From Pyrenula massariospora (lineage: Eukaryota; Ascomycota; Eurotiomycetes; Pyrenulales; Pyrenulaceae): 64,000 nucleotides of DNA. Location: the NCBI GenBank assembly GCA_021030905.1, contig JAGFMI010000029.1, positions 62,001 to 126,000 on the forward strand, written 5' to 3'. Under the pieces are notes generated by a model. That model worked only from the letters and a program-made list of their open reading frames with translations, had not been told where the DNA came from and searched no databases. A program made the translations under genes and the position numbers. Shown piece by piece: positions 56,501 to 64,000 of the stretch (its first letter is position 1; the number at the start of each line of letters is the position of its first letter).

Positions 56501-58432
56501 CGTTTCCATAGTAGGTTTCCAGACACAATGATAGGCTTCAGCCTCTGAGAGTTTTGCGTGTTGTTGGACGAAATATATTTTTCTGATGCGTCTGTTCGTG
56601 ACATGACCAAATAATGCCAAAGGCGCTTGCCAATCACGGCTTTGAAACGAAGGCTCGCGGAGAGCAAGACAAGCAGTCTCCAGGAATGTGAGCAATATCT
56701 CGTTGGCCTTAATGACATGGCTCCGGATAGCCTCAGCTGTAGTTTCGCGGCCTTTCGTCTCAGGAAATGCAAGGAGATCGATACCTTCAGAAGTGCTTGC
56801 TGTATTAGCGGCGAATAACGTCTTGAGCGTCAAAGGGTCGCGGATATAACGTTGAGACCATATCAGAGTTGAATGATAGAGCTCTAGAGATCCGGTTGCG
56901 ATTGAATACAGCAGGGCACTCTCCGCCCAGAAAGCTCGGCCAGTTTGTTCTCGGCTACGCAAAGCTTTTACTTTGCGCTTTTCTAGCTGATCTTTAATCT
57001 TGTCCATCGGTCGTGAGCCGTGTAGGGTGTACTGTAGATGCGCAAGTACAATCTCTGGATCGCTATACTTTGAAGTCTGATCAACCGCTTGACTGTAGAT
57101 GCCTCTCCAATGTGGGCTTTCAATGAAGTCTGCCTCTGGACGTAATTCAACCAATTTCTGTAACAAGTGCAACCCATGATCTCCTGGTAGACTATAGAAG
57201 AGATCCTTGCTCCACGCGCGAGTTCCTAGTTTTCGCACTTGTTGATTATCCTCGATGTCGATTTGCAGCTCAGGTTCATATAGGCAATAGAGCCGAAAGA
57301 GCCGATAGCGTCGCTTTTTATATATATCGTCAAAAAGCTGCATGAAAGAGCCTAAATGCAGGACGCTTCTTAGAAGCTTGATGGATGCAATAAGCTCCCC
57401 TTCAAGCTCTTCAGGATACCGGGACCAGCATCTACTGATAAGCGGAAGGAATGTACTATTACCCCCCGAAGATCTCTGTTCAGCCCGAGGGTCAGCTTCG
57501 ATGTACTGGAGCATCAGTTGCAAAGCCCCTTTCAAATGGTCACTACCAAGTTGCCGCCTTATAGCCCTTCGTAGGAATGGTTCGGCCAAGGTAGAGAAGA
57601 AGCGTTGCAGAGGAATGACACGTTTGCTGTGAGAGACTAGTCGGCGGAGCACCTGTGTGCAAAAGGCCATTGAGGCAGACAACCCATTCTCCCCTCCCGG
57701 TAAAGGTGGCTCTTTCTCCAACAAGGACGGTAGATAATGCCAAAGGTCATACCTCGAATGGTGATCGGTGAAAAGGTCATTCAGAGCGTACTGTTGAAAT
57801 AATGGAGCAAAAACTCGTATAAAATACTTAGTCGGAAGCTCAGAATTTCTAAAGTGAGTCTGGGTCTCAAGTAGATTCTTGACAAAGTCTGAAGAGCAGG
57901 CTGTTGCTATCTTGATATATGTCGTGTCCAGTGGGCGTTTATCACTGCTCTGAGGGCTTGCTTTGGGGAACACTGCAGTGAGAAGCCCCTTAAGCAATTG
58001 TTCGATAGCCTTTTCTCTCTCAGAGACTCTAGCGCTGTTGCCAATTTTGCCAATAGTCGTGCAAAACAGCTTGATATCTAGCACGGGAAGGCGGGCAAAC
58101 AATTGTAAGATGCCGTCTGTTCGGCCAAGTTGATCCCACAAGACTGCCCATTGCGGCTTTCTCAGCCACCTGCCGAATTGAACGATCGCGGCTTTGCGGA
58201 TAATAAGTGAGTGCTCTTGCTGGAATCCTGTGACAATTGTGCTAGCATTTTGAGCTATCCCCATCCATATAGCTGCCACATCGGGGGGGAGAGAGCCTTT
58301 CTCTGTGGCATCTACTAGCTCGGCAGTGATGTGGTCTTCGGGGTGCTGTCGCTGCTCGGAGCGCAGGTATTCAGCGAGATCCCGCTTAGCGAGCTCGCGC
58401 AGAGCGGAATGATCGAGTAGAAAGCGGCCCAT
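53588..58432 (-). CDS. large helical-repeat protein of unknown function, single exon
   Basis: An uninterrupted 1614-aa frame from MGRFLLDHSALRELAKR to a stop at 53588. The sequence is leucine-rich and almost entirely helical in look, with repeated two-helix-like units, suggesting an alpha-solenoid (HEAT/ARM-like) scaffold. No catalytic motif or membrane segment is evident. Such large single-exon helical proteins occur in many filamentous ascomycetes as hypothetical proteins. A scaffold or trafficking role would be a guess, and I do not assign one. The coding strand becomes strongly G-rich over the last 400 bases, matching the pattern in several neighbours. There is no sign of truncation. Confidence 0.88.
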   Translation of the reverse strand: MGRFLLDHSALRELAKRDLAEYLRSEQRQHPEDHITAELVDATEKGSLPPDVAAIWMGIAQNASTIVTGFQQEHSLIIRKAAIVQFGRWLRKPQWAVLWDQLGRTDGILQLFARLPVLDIKLFCTTIGKIGNSARVSEREKAIEQLLKGLLTAVFPKASPQSSDKRPLDTTYIKIATACSSDFVKNLLETQTHFRNSELPTKYFIRVFAPLFQQYALNDLFTDHHSRYDLWHYLPSLLEKEPPLPGGENGLSASMAFCTQVLRRLVSHSKRVIPLQRFFSTLAEPFLRRAIRRQLGSDHLKGALQLMLQYIEADPRAEQRSSGGNSTFLPLISRCWSRYPEELEGELIASIKLLRSVLHLGSFMQLFDDIYKKRRYRLFRLYCLYEPELQIDIEDNQQVRKLGTRAWSKDLFYSLPGDHGLHLLQKLVELRPEADFIESPHWRGIYSQAVDQTSKYSDPEIVLAHLQYTLHGSRPMDKIKDQLEKRKVKALRSREQTGRAFWAESALLYSIATGSLELYHSTLIWSQRYIRDPLTLKTLFAANTASTSEGIDLLAFPETKGRETTAEAIRSHVIKANEILLTFLETACLALREPSFQSRDWQAPLALFGHVTNRRIRKIYFVQQHAKLSEAEAYHCVWKPTMETLLHAEEVGLRDGYEKLNFRSPGGPLASSELPSRHSPTAYHFLDDLAKQRDEIWRRFRPTACPLVAALPPPWPRGLPIQHLVRDYTAANEAASGNMPYIASRAADVVHLDPRLVLSHPPEDDDTRRAIGCFVDSFTLALKIHVLQQRSQEEQKAHLHQSWLHVKKDLTGDRMNDKEALRFWRAVFVRVLPDLASELPTEVADPSYPVLPSDADPEMSTEWDLAHAEPVKEECRNMEPTILDCFLDAGGFYGSVDSMLSRPRPRVEGRYRPTMWSVHQSRVVREGTIAAAILYLDAKRRSGKDGPRMLASPFPSLDDVRYPPLFLDSDFLLRPELYEMDAVTALASNEVIGNVPPTLLENFTCHILDRLTAMKSDDPQISSLEQVAYGLLRALCAGDRPLLGSKLVMRTILERPDASSWHRQLLTKTFLRRLSPKAAKECLMNFAIGVQKKLKMSKEKKEDAPEDPKAAKPFVKVTTVKFLAQLLGDADFISTQDALDVLTDLLQNVSHIDIRMAVIEMLLERIPRGDGAATSDLARQVFNSFESLVPVIGGIGERHQPTEDDWKKAEKSREPPEISDETSGGLTPLLTAFVSTATSYSQPEWVRHKMIDRVVVPAVRVSVTINDRWLRIFLRGHGLTPENLNLPPTPVRPFLMHRLLTSSARPHLPADILEMLHQFTITNMRPSPRLRQFLEDLHSKPVLLASNAGKHFLSLFDHGITAYNSASFSFAHLLNKPWTSPTRPAASLHTIHAYLLAQAAALLDLEDPHFSTWTPWICQLRPTASMHADAAEYAVWRANARPLLEKIIQIVDDKRTDPAWRDEPERKPCVLPPTFALEMWGLPYPASQPDGEPLEDRCRVFGERAVDVFKGLQRQGLGGRVEELDILTDAVLKVPSVEERVMVAEFLGNEGGAGVRDGWRCRVAESLVRRVVRVQLNSDLEGRMRRMTGAWKGSADERVRIRGYRVEKDSGLKD

Positions 58433-58892
58433 TATGGTTCTTGTTAGACTCGTCTCACACTTAGCGAATTCAATATTGAAGAGGATAGGTTACAATCCTG
58501 CTCAACTTTCTCATCCGTAGATTCGTAATTTACTGCACAGCATCAAGCGCTCTGCAGATCAGTGACCTAAAGGAAGGAAGGAGGCATCTAGCTGGGATAA
58601 GTCGCTCAAGAGAGGCAGAGGCAGTTCGACGAACTGTGTGAGTCATGGCAGGATTGGTTGTTGATGCCCTCCGGTCTGCTGCTTGGGGGCGAAAATAGGA
58701 GTCTTCCTACGGAGCATCCCCCCGGCCCCGCCGTAGCGGAAGCGGGGATTAGTTACTCTATTCTTGGCGGAACATGCAGCAGGCGACGGCTTCTGTACTT
58801 TTGCATGTCTGCAATGGGCTTAAAGCTGACTCTTGATATTAATGACTGACAATCCAAACCACCCAACAGCCGTCAAAGGCCTCCCCGACCCA
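58433..58892. other. short intergenic, promoter of the large helical protein
   Basis: Contains the upstream region of the minus-strand 1614-aa gene and the 3' flank of the next minus-strand gene. No gene seen. Confidence 0.4.
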
Positions 58893-59510
58893 TCACTTCT
58901 CGCCCTCCCAATCGTACACACACCGCACTCTCTTCACCTCCGCCCCCTCCCCACCCTGCCCTCTCACCACAATCCTCCTCACGTACCTCCTCCCATCTCC
59001 CACGCTCTCAAACCCCCACACGTGCTTCGCCCTCCATCCACCCTCCTTCGCCTCGTCACTCAGCGCCAACACCAGCGCTCCCTCTCCCTCCCACTGCCCC
59101 TCCCCAAAGTATCCATCCCCGCCCTCCCATCCGTCCTCCCTGTTCGCTTCCCCACGCTCAATCCACTTGCTCCTCCCCCTAACCTCCCCAAAGAACGGAT
59201 CCTTGGAGTCCCGCCACTCCCAGTCGAGCTGATAGTGCTCTTTGGTGCCCGGGATCGAGGCCGCGGAGACGGATTGCTGGACGTGAATCTCGGATTTTGA
59301 CGGCTGCGTGACGGTGAGGTGGATGGATGCGGGGGCGATGGCGCGGGTGAGGAGGGTGCCGACGCCTTGGAGGGGGAGGATAGCTGTGTAGTCGTCGGAG
59401 AGGGATTTGTTCTGCGTTGTGTGAGTTATGTAAGATGGTGTAGATCGGAGACGGACTAGTTTCCATTTTCCGGAAAGATTTTCAAGCGTCACCGAAGGAG
59501 GAGCGGCCAT
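58893..59510 (-). CDS. small lipocalin-like cytosolic protein of unknown function
   Basis: Exons 59457-59510 (18 aa, MAAPPSVTLENLSGKWKL) and 58893-59411 joined in phase 0 by a 45-nt intron with a GTCCGT donor; 190 aa. The junction rebuilds LSGKWKL-NKSLSDDYTAIL, then LQGVGTLLTRAI, followed by a string of alternating beta strands (IHLTVTQ, IHVQQSV, YQLDWEWRDS, VRGRSKW, HVWGFE, RYVRRIVV, CVYDWEG). The GKW start and beta-barrel-like periodicity resemble lipocalin/FABP-type folds; many filamentous fungi have such a protein. Function unknown; binding of a small hydrophobic ligand is only a fold-based guess. No signal peptide. The coding strand is G-rich at its end. Confidence 0.78.
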   Translation of the reverse strand: MAAPPSVTLENLSGKWKLVRLRSTPSYITHTTQNKSLSDDYTAILPLQGVGTLLTRAIAPASIHLTVTQPSKSEIHVQQSVSAASIPGTKEHYQLDWEWRDSKDPFFGEVRGRSKWIERGEANREDGWEGGDGYFGEGQWEGEGALVLALSDEAKEGGWRAKHVWGFESVGDGRRYVRRIVVRGQGGEGAEVKRVRCVYDWEGEK

Positions 59511-59891
59511 GGTCAATTGTAAATTAGATCTTTAGGCACTTTTAATTAGGGTTAAGCTTCTATATGTTATGGAAGATGATCTGTATGAGAAGACAACGGT
59601 CTAGACATCACAGCACTCAAAAGATACATATTCTTTTGTTCGACGTTGGTGGATGTGACACTCAGCACTGCCCGATGTAGACGTCACCATGTCTCTGATC
59701 CGGCTTGCCTCATCACCCGCTCTCAAGGCCATTTCTTGGGGAGAAGGCATCATTCTAAATGTTTGATTGGGTTCGATGACCGATAGAGTGCCGCTAGCAT
59801 TAGTTCTAATCGAATTCAGCGTTTGTCTCATGAAAATGCTGGCATTAAAATTTAACAGGGTATCATCTCCTATTCTATACCTGACAGGTCA
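59511..59891. other. short intergenic, no gene supported
   Basis: Upstream region of the small lipocalin-like gene and 3' flank of the helicase gene. A 76-codon minus-strand frame (59601-59831) has no domain. Confidence 0.4.
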
Positions 59892-61651
59892 TTATTCATA
59901 ATAATCATACGGATCATAATCAGCCATCTGCGACTGCCTCTCCCTTTGAGTGAAGTCCATCGAGTCCTGCTCACTTGCGAGCCCCTTATCCATCCTTCTC
60001 TTCAGACTCAGAGCACCTTCTTTACAAAAGTCGCAGGCATAGTAACACACAGGCTGTGTCATGGTCACTAACGCCTGAGATCCATCCCTTGCCGATCCAG
60101 CAAAGTAGTCCGAAATAAGCTTATGGCGACACGCGCTCGTCGTTTCGCAGAATTTTGCCACGGCGGTGAAAGAGTCTTTCTTGGCTTGAATTTGGTGCTT
60201 GGACGAGACTTTTGAACGACGACTTGCATCGCCTGAAGAGTCACTGGATATACGCCAGGCGACGCGATCGCGGTCTTCTCTTGTGTAGAATACAATGCTG
60301 GCGGCTGCTTTACCATCTCTACCCGCACGACCAGATTCCTGAACGAATTGTTCGAAACCTCGAGGCACACCATAATGTAAAACGAAACGGACATGCGGTG
60401 CATCAATACCCATTCCAAAAGCAGTCGTGGCTATGATGATGTTGAATGGCAGGGGAACACTTGGCTCGGTAGGTGATGTGAGGGGACGAGATTCTGGGTG
60501 CAGAAATGAATCTTGGACCTTAGAGCGTATAGTAGCTTCCAGCCCGGCATGATAGGCTTGCGCAGGGATTGGTGGAGAGAGTGCAGTTAATCGACGCGAC
60601 AGATTATCCGCTAGGATTCGCGTAGGAACATAGATGATTCCTGTAGTCTGTACAAGTGCCTCAGGATTACGCTGCTCCAATGGACTGGCCGAAAGACGTT
60701 GGTGACGCCGGATAGCCACTCCAGTCAGCCAGGAGACGAGTTCAGCGAATATGTCATCACCTGAGCTCGATCTTGGTTGGGATTCGCTGAAGTATTGCAC
60801 TTCATAGTGTATGTTGGGTCGAGCTATGGTGGTAGAAAAGATTTTGGTCCTCCCCAGATCCAATCCTAAGCAGTTCATCACATCTTCTCTGACTCGAGCA
60901 GTTGCGGTAGCCGTTAGAGCAATGATCGGCACAGAGGGAAGGATCAGTGTCTTTTTCAGCCACGACAAATCCTTATATGCTGGTCGAAAGTCATGGCCCC
61001 AGTCGCTGACACAGTGAGCTTCATCGATTGCGACTCTTATAAGCTGGCCTTGGTGATGAATGGTTGACAGTGTCTGCCGGAACTTTTGTTGCTGACAGTA
61101 TTCTGGGGTGACGTATAATAGTCGAGTCTTGGGATGACCACATTTGAGATCTGCGATAATGTCTTGTCGGACGCTTTGCGGCGTCGTAGAGCATATATTT
61201 TCGGTAGGAATGCCCAACAGTCGGGCATCTTCGACCTGGTTGTTCTTGGGTTTCTCAGCTTTGGGTCATCTCATTTTGGTGGGGTTCGCACAATGAGTGC
61301 TACTAATGGTGATATCACGACCGTTACTGAGACTCATGTTAGGCTTTGAGGAGACGATTATGTATCTGGTAAGATTCTTACTGCCTGGACTGATAAATGC
61401 GGGAAGCTGAAAACAAAGACTCTTTCCGAACGAAGTGGCAGCCTGGAGATAAACGTCGTCGCCCTCAAGGACGGATAGGATGACCTCCCTTTGTAGTGGC
61501 CTGAGCGAATATTCGGTCAGTAAAATGTTGAATAGTGGAGGAGCAGGACAATGAAATGTGCACAATGTTACCGGAAGGCCTTTTTGCCGAACACACGACG
61601 GAGTGTGAAGTCGATATCCACAGGCTCTTGAGGACGTTTTCCTCGAGCCAT
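59892..61651 (-). CDS. RecQ-family DNA helicase (short form with Zn-binding region)
   Basis: Four exons: 61572-61651, 61382-61500, 61292-61332 (41 nt) and 59892-61244; introns 71, 49 and 47 nt; 530 aa. Unwinds DNA 3'-to-5' using ATP, in the nucleus. Motifs in order: FGKKAFRPLQREVI (motif 0), AATSFGKSLCFQLPA (motif I, K53), VTVVISPLVALINNQ (Ia), LLYVTPEY, AIDEAHCVSDWGHDFRPAY (DEAH at 154-157), ALTATAT (III), IIYVPTR, IIATTAFGMGID (V) and VQESGRAGRDG (VI). The RecQ zinc cluster follows (FCETTSACRHKLISDYF, CYYACDFC). No winged-helix or HRDC domain is seen after it, so this is a short RecQ. Motif I has SFGKS instead of the usual TGxGKS. The 5' exons were placed by motif continuity; the start at 61651 is the best in-frame ATG. 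Confidence 0.85.
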
Positions 61652-62859
61652 GTGAAGTTATACGCCTACTTGAGGCAGTCTGACTTTTACCTGTTTTGGT
61701 GCGGGCCATCTATGACCGGAAGGGTTATGTAAAGATGGCTGGAGAGACGCGTCGCGTGCCATGCAGAAACGCGAGCTTGACGCGCCTTGGCACGGAAAAA
61801 GCAATATGAGAGACCCTCTATTTCAACTCATCCTTTTTGAAACACCTACTTCAAGAATATTTCGCGTTATGCAAACCACATCGCAACAAGAACGATAAGC
61901 TTTTTGATGTGGCTGTAATGACCAATGGATGTACCCGATGCAGCTCCCCAATAAGTATCACGTCCAATCTTCTGCCGCTTTTACCTCAATTTTGTATGCT
62001 ATCAGCTTTGTGAGACTGTAAAAGTCCGAAAGTAGCCAACGATATTCCCGCTATTCCTAGCAGCATCAGTTCAGGGAGATTTCGGGAATGGTGAGAATGT
62101 TCAACGATTAGCGCCATAGACAGCAATCACATTATTTGCATCAACCCCTAAGTCAAGGCCTCAAGACCGAAAAAATTATATTGATGTTACTCACAGGCGG
62201 GCCTTTCTTTTCGGAGGTCCTATAACGGGTGAGAGAATACTAATCTGATCAAGATGGCATTCCGGATCATTACACGCTACGATCACTTCAAGATCAAGGT
62301 CGAAGTTAGCGCCATCTTTTCCCCGCCTCCATCACCTACCCCTGGCAAGTTCTCCCTTAGCCTCTTCGTCCCCGTTCTACGCCTTTCTTGCTTTGTTCTA
62401 GGTATTTTTCGTTCATGGCAGTGCTGAATGAAGTTTTTCCTGATCGAGGCATGCCGTTTGACTTGATGAAACTATTCACGCTCTAGAGGATCTAGCGACC
62501 TGTACCCCGCATCTCAAAATGAATTGCAGCATGGGATATTGTCGGGTCGAAACTAAGTTTATACCAGCGCTTACCTGCCATCGAGGCTGTCCGTAAAGGA
62601 GCTATCAACGCACTGGCAAGGATAGAAGAGGACCGATACTTCGTACCGTTCCTTGAATATCGCGCTTATCAGGTTAAGTGGACGACCGGTGCAGAGGACC
62701 CTGCAACATGGAAAGAAAGACCTTACACGGTAGCCCTAGCTTCGAGCTTGTCGAACCGAAGCCGTAAGCATGGCAGAGGTCAATAAATATACCGTTGGGA
62801 AGCTTTCATGACTGGACCTCGTTGAGAATTTAGAGACTGTTCCATCCGTTGCTCTTCAA
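61652..62859. other. intergenic with a short unexplained open frame
   Basis: Mostly without signal. From about 62520 to 62784 a plus-strand frame without ATG stays open for about 85 codons (AAWDIVGSKLSLYQRLPA ... NRSRKHGRGQ) with protein-like composition. It has no recognised family and could be a relic exon. Confidence 0.3.
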
Positions 62860-64000
62860 ATGTATCTGCAGAAAGACTCTGTTCCCCTTGGGCTGACGAA
62901 GGGATATTCCAGCAACATTTTTGAAATTTGGGTCGTAGTGTTCGTTTTTCAATGCCTCTGTACATTATCTCAAGCGCAACAATTTATATCTGATTCAGGT
63001 GTTTGGGGACCTCCTCTAGAAGTTGTACATGCCTACTATGATCAATGGCCCACAGGTCCGTTACGCTCTTGGTTCGATGCAGTGAATCACTACAGCGGCT
63101 ATAGCGATGCTGACTGTTTCCCGTAAAGGCGTTGCCATTTCCTCGACTGGACGCTTATTCTCCAGCTATCCTTCAGGACTTGACAGCAATAACACAAACG
63201 ATGGCAAAAATGGGCGGTACCAGCTGGCGGAGCTAACAGCACACAGTAAAGAGACTCCATACCCAAATATCGAAATGAATAATCCGGCAGGTGGTGCTAT
63301 CAATTTCACCACAAACCCGCCCTGTAAGTATTCGCAGACCAAGCTGGATGGAACTCAAAACAAGTATTGACCGTTCGGCAAAGCTGGAGCAAACCACAAG
63401 GACTATTTCATCAGCGTCCAAACCGTCGTGATAGATGGCAAAGACCGCCTTTGGGCCCTTGACGCTGGCCGTGCGGTCGATCCCATATCCGGAACGCAGG
63501 TCCAATCGACGTATGGAGGCCCTAAGCTGGTAGGTTTCGACTTGACCACCAACAAAGTCATCAAAACCATCTTGTTTCCTCGGAATGTAGCCTTCCCTGA
63601 GTCGTATCTTAACGACGTACGATTCGACCTACGACCAGCAGCCACAAACACGACGGGCGGAGTGGCGTATATAACGGACTCTAGCGCCGAAGGCCGGAAT
63701 GGGATTATCATTGCCGATCTTGATACGGGAGAGAGCTGGCGCCATTTAACAGGTATGCTTCACTTTATATCAGAGTCCTAGTGGCTTCAAACATCAAACC
63801 TAAAACCCGTATGTCAATAATGGACCATCATCCCTGACCGAGTTCAAACTCACATCAAGGTTCCCGCTGGGTCCAACCCGACCTCGGCTTCGTCCCCTTC
63901 ATCTGGGGAGCCCCAGCCTACAACGCTCCCGCCCCAAACTCCCAGATCTACAACTACCTCACCACCGGCTCCGACGGCCTCGCCATCTCCGCCGACGGCT
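62860..64000 (+). CDS. secreted Yellow/major royal jelly protein family protein, 3' end cut by window
   Basis: Exons 62860-63055, 63129-63323, 63384-63752 and 63860 onward past the window; introns 73, 60 and 107 nt, all phase-consistent. Blocks follow the fungal MRJP/Yellow order: WGPPLEVVHAYYDQWPTG, VAISSTGRLFSSYPSGLD, YQLAELTAHSKETPYPNIE, GAINFTTNPP, VVIDGKDRLWALDAGRA, YLNDVRFDLRP, GVAYITDSS, and after intron 3 SRWVQPDLGFVPFIWGAPA. These are predicted six-bladed beta-propellers, secreted in fungi, of uncertain biochemical role. A hydrophobic segment (IWVVVFVFQCLCTLSQAQ) acts as signal peptide, but it is preceded by about 20 residues, so the true start may be later or upstream in another exon. 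The C-terminal half lies outside the window. Confidence 0.84.

Noticed and set aside
1-64000. CRISPR array, bacterial operon or phage-type features
   Set aside because: Intron-containing eukaryotic genes throughout; no regularly spaced repeats of CRISPR form.

Overview
The window is a filamentous ascomycete (Pezizomycotina) nuclear segment; Dothideomycetes or Leotiomycetes are my best guess, but the class is not proven by anything seen here. The basis is short introns of about 43-180 nt with GTAAGT/GTGAGT-type donors and CTAAT/CTAAC-like branch sites, heterokaryon-incompatibility (HET) genes, small F-box genes, fungal families such as DUF6601 and DUF3176, and plant-cell-wall and secreted proteins. 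Almost all gene models below were built by joining open frames across introns whose phases I checked by hand; none is backed by transcripts.

Layout. 1-5.4 kb: a cysteine-containing secreted protein (- strand) and a secreted pectin methylesterase. 5.8-14 kb: a single-exon HET protein, two related small F-box proteins and a TauD-type dioxygenase. 14-19 kb: gene-poor and decayed, holding a broken exonuclease-domain gene (Gfd2/YDR514C-like) and a LINE (Tad-like) ORF1 zinc-knuckle remnant. 19-32 kb: a 753-aa multi-membrane-segment protein, a maltose/alpha-glucoside-type MFS transporter, a steroid 5-alpha-reductase-type protein, a second HET protein and a five-exon secreted protein of unknown function. 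32.5-45 kb: a membrane-anchored protein with an H...NCQ papain/LRAT-like signature, an intron-bearing tRNA-like gene inside a cluster of degenerate foldback repeats, a 980-aa HET-like protein, a DUF3176 fragment, an MFS transporter gene with a single nonsense codon, a FAD amine oxidase and a very small Cys-containing protein. 44.5-50 kb: a second H...NCQ protein enclosed by two DUF6601 paralogues. 50.7-62 kb: a DEDDy 3'-5' exonuclease-domain protein, a 1614-aa helical protein of unknown function, a small lipocalin-like protein and a RecQ helicase. The right edge cuts a secreted Yellow/MRJP-type gene.

How the genes may work together. There is no obvious biosynthetic cluster. The recurring theme is non-self recognition (three HET proteins) next to membrane-associated papain-like candidates, exonuclease-fold proteins and decayed paralogues, which is the look of a fast-turnover accessory region. 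The DUF6601 / H...NCQ / DUF6601 block is the most interesting candidate for an undescribed unit, but that is inference from arrangement alone. Housekeeping-like genes are the RecQ helicase and the large 1614-aa protein.
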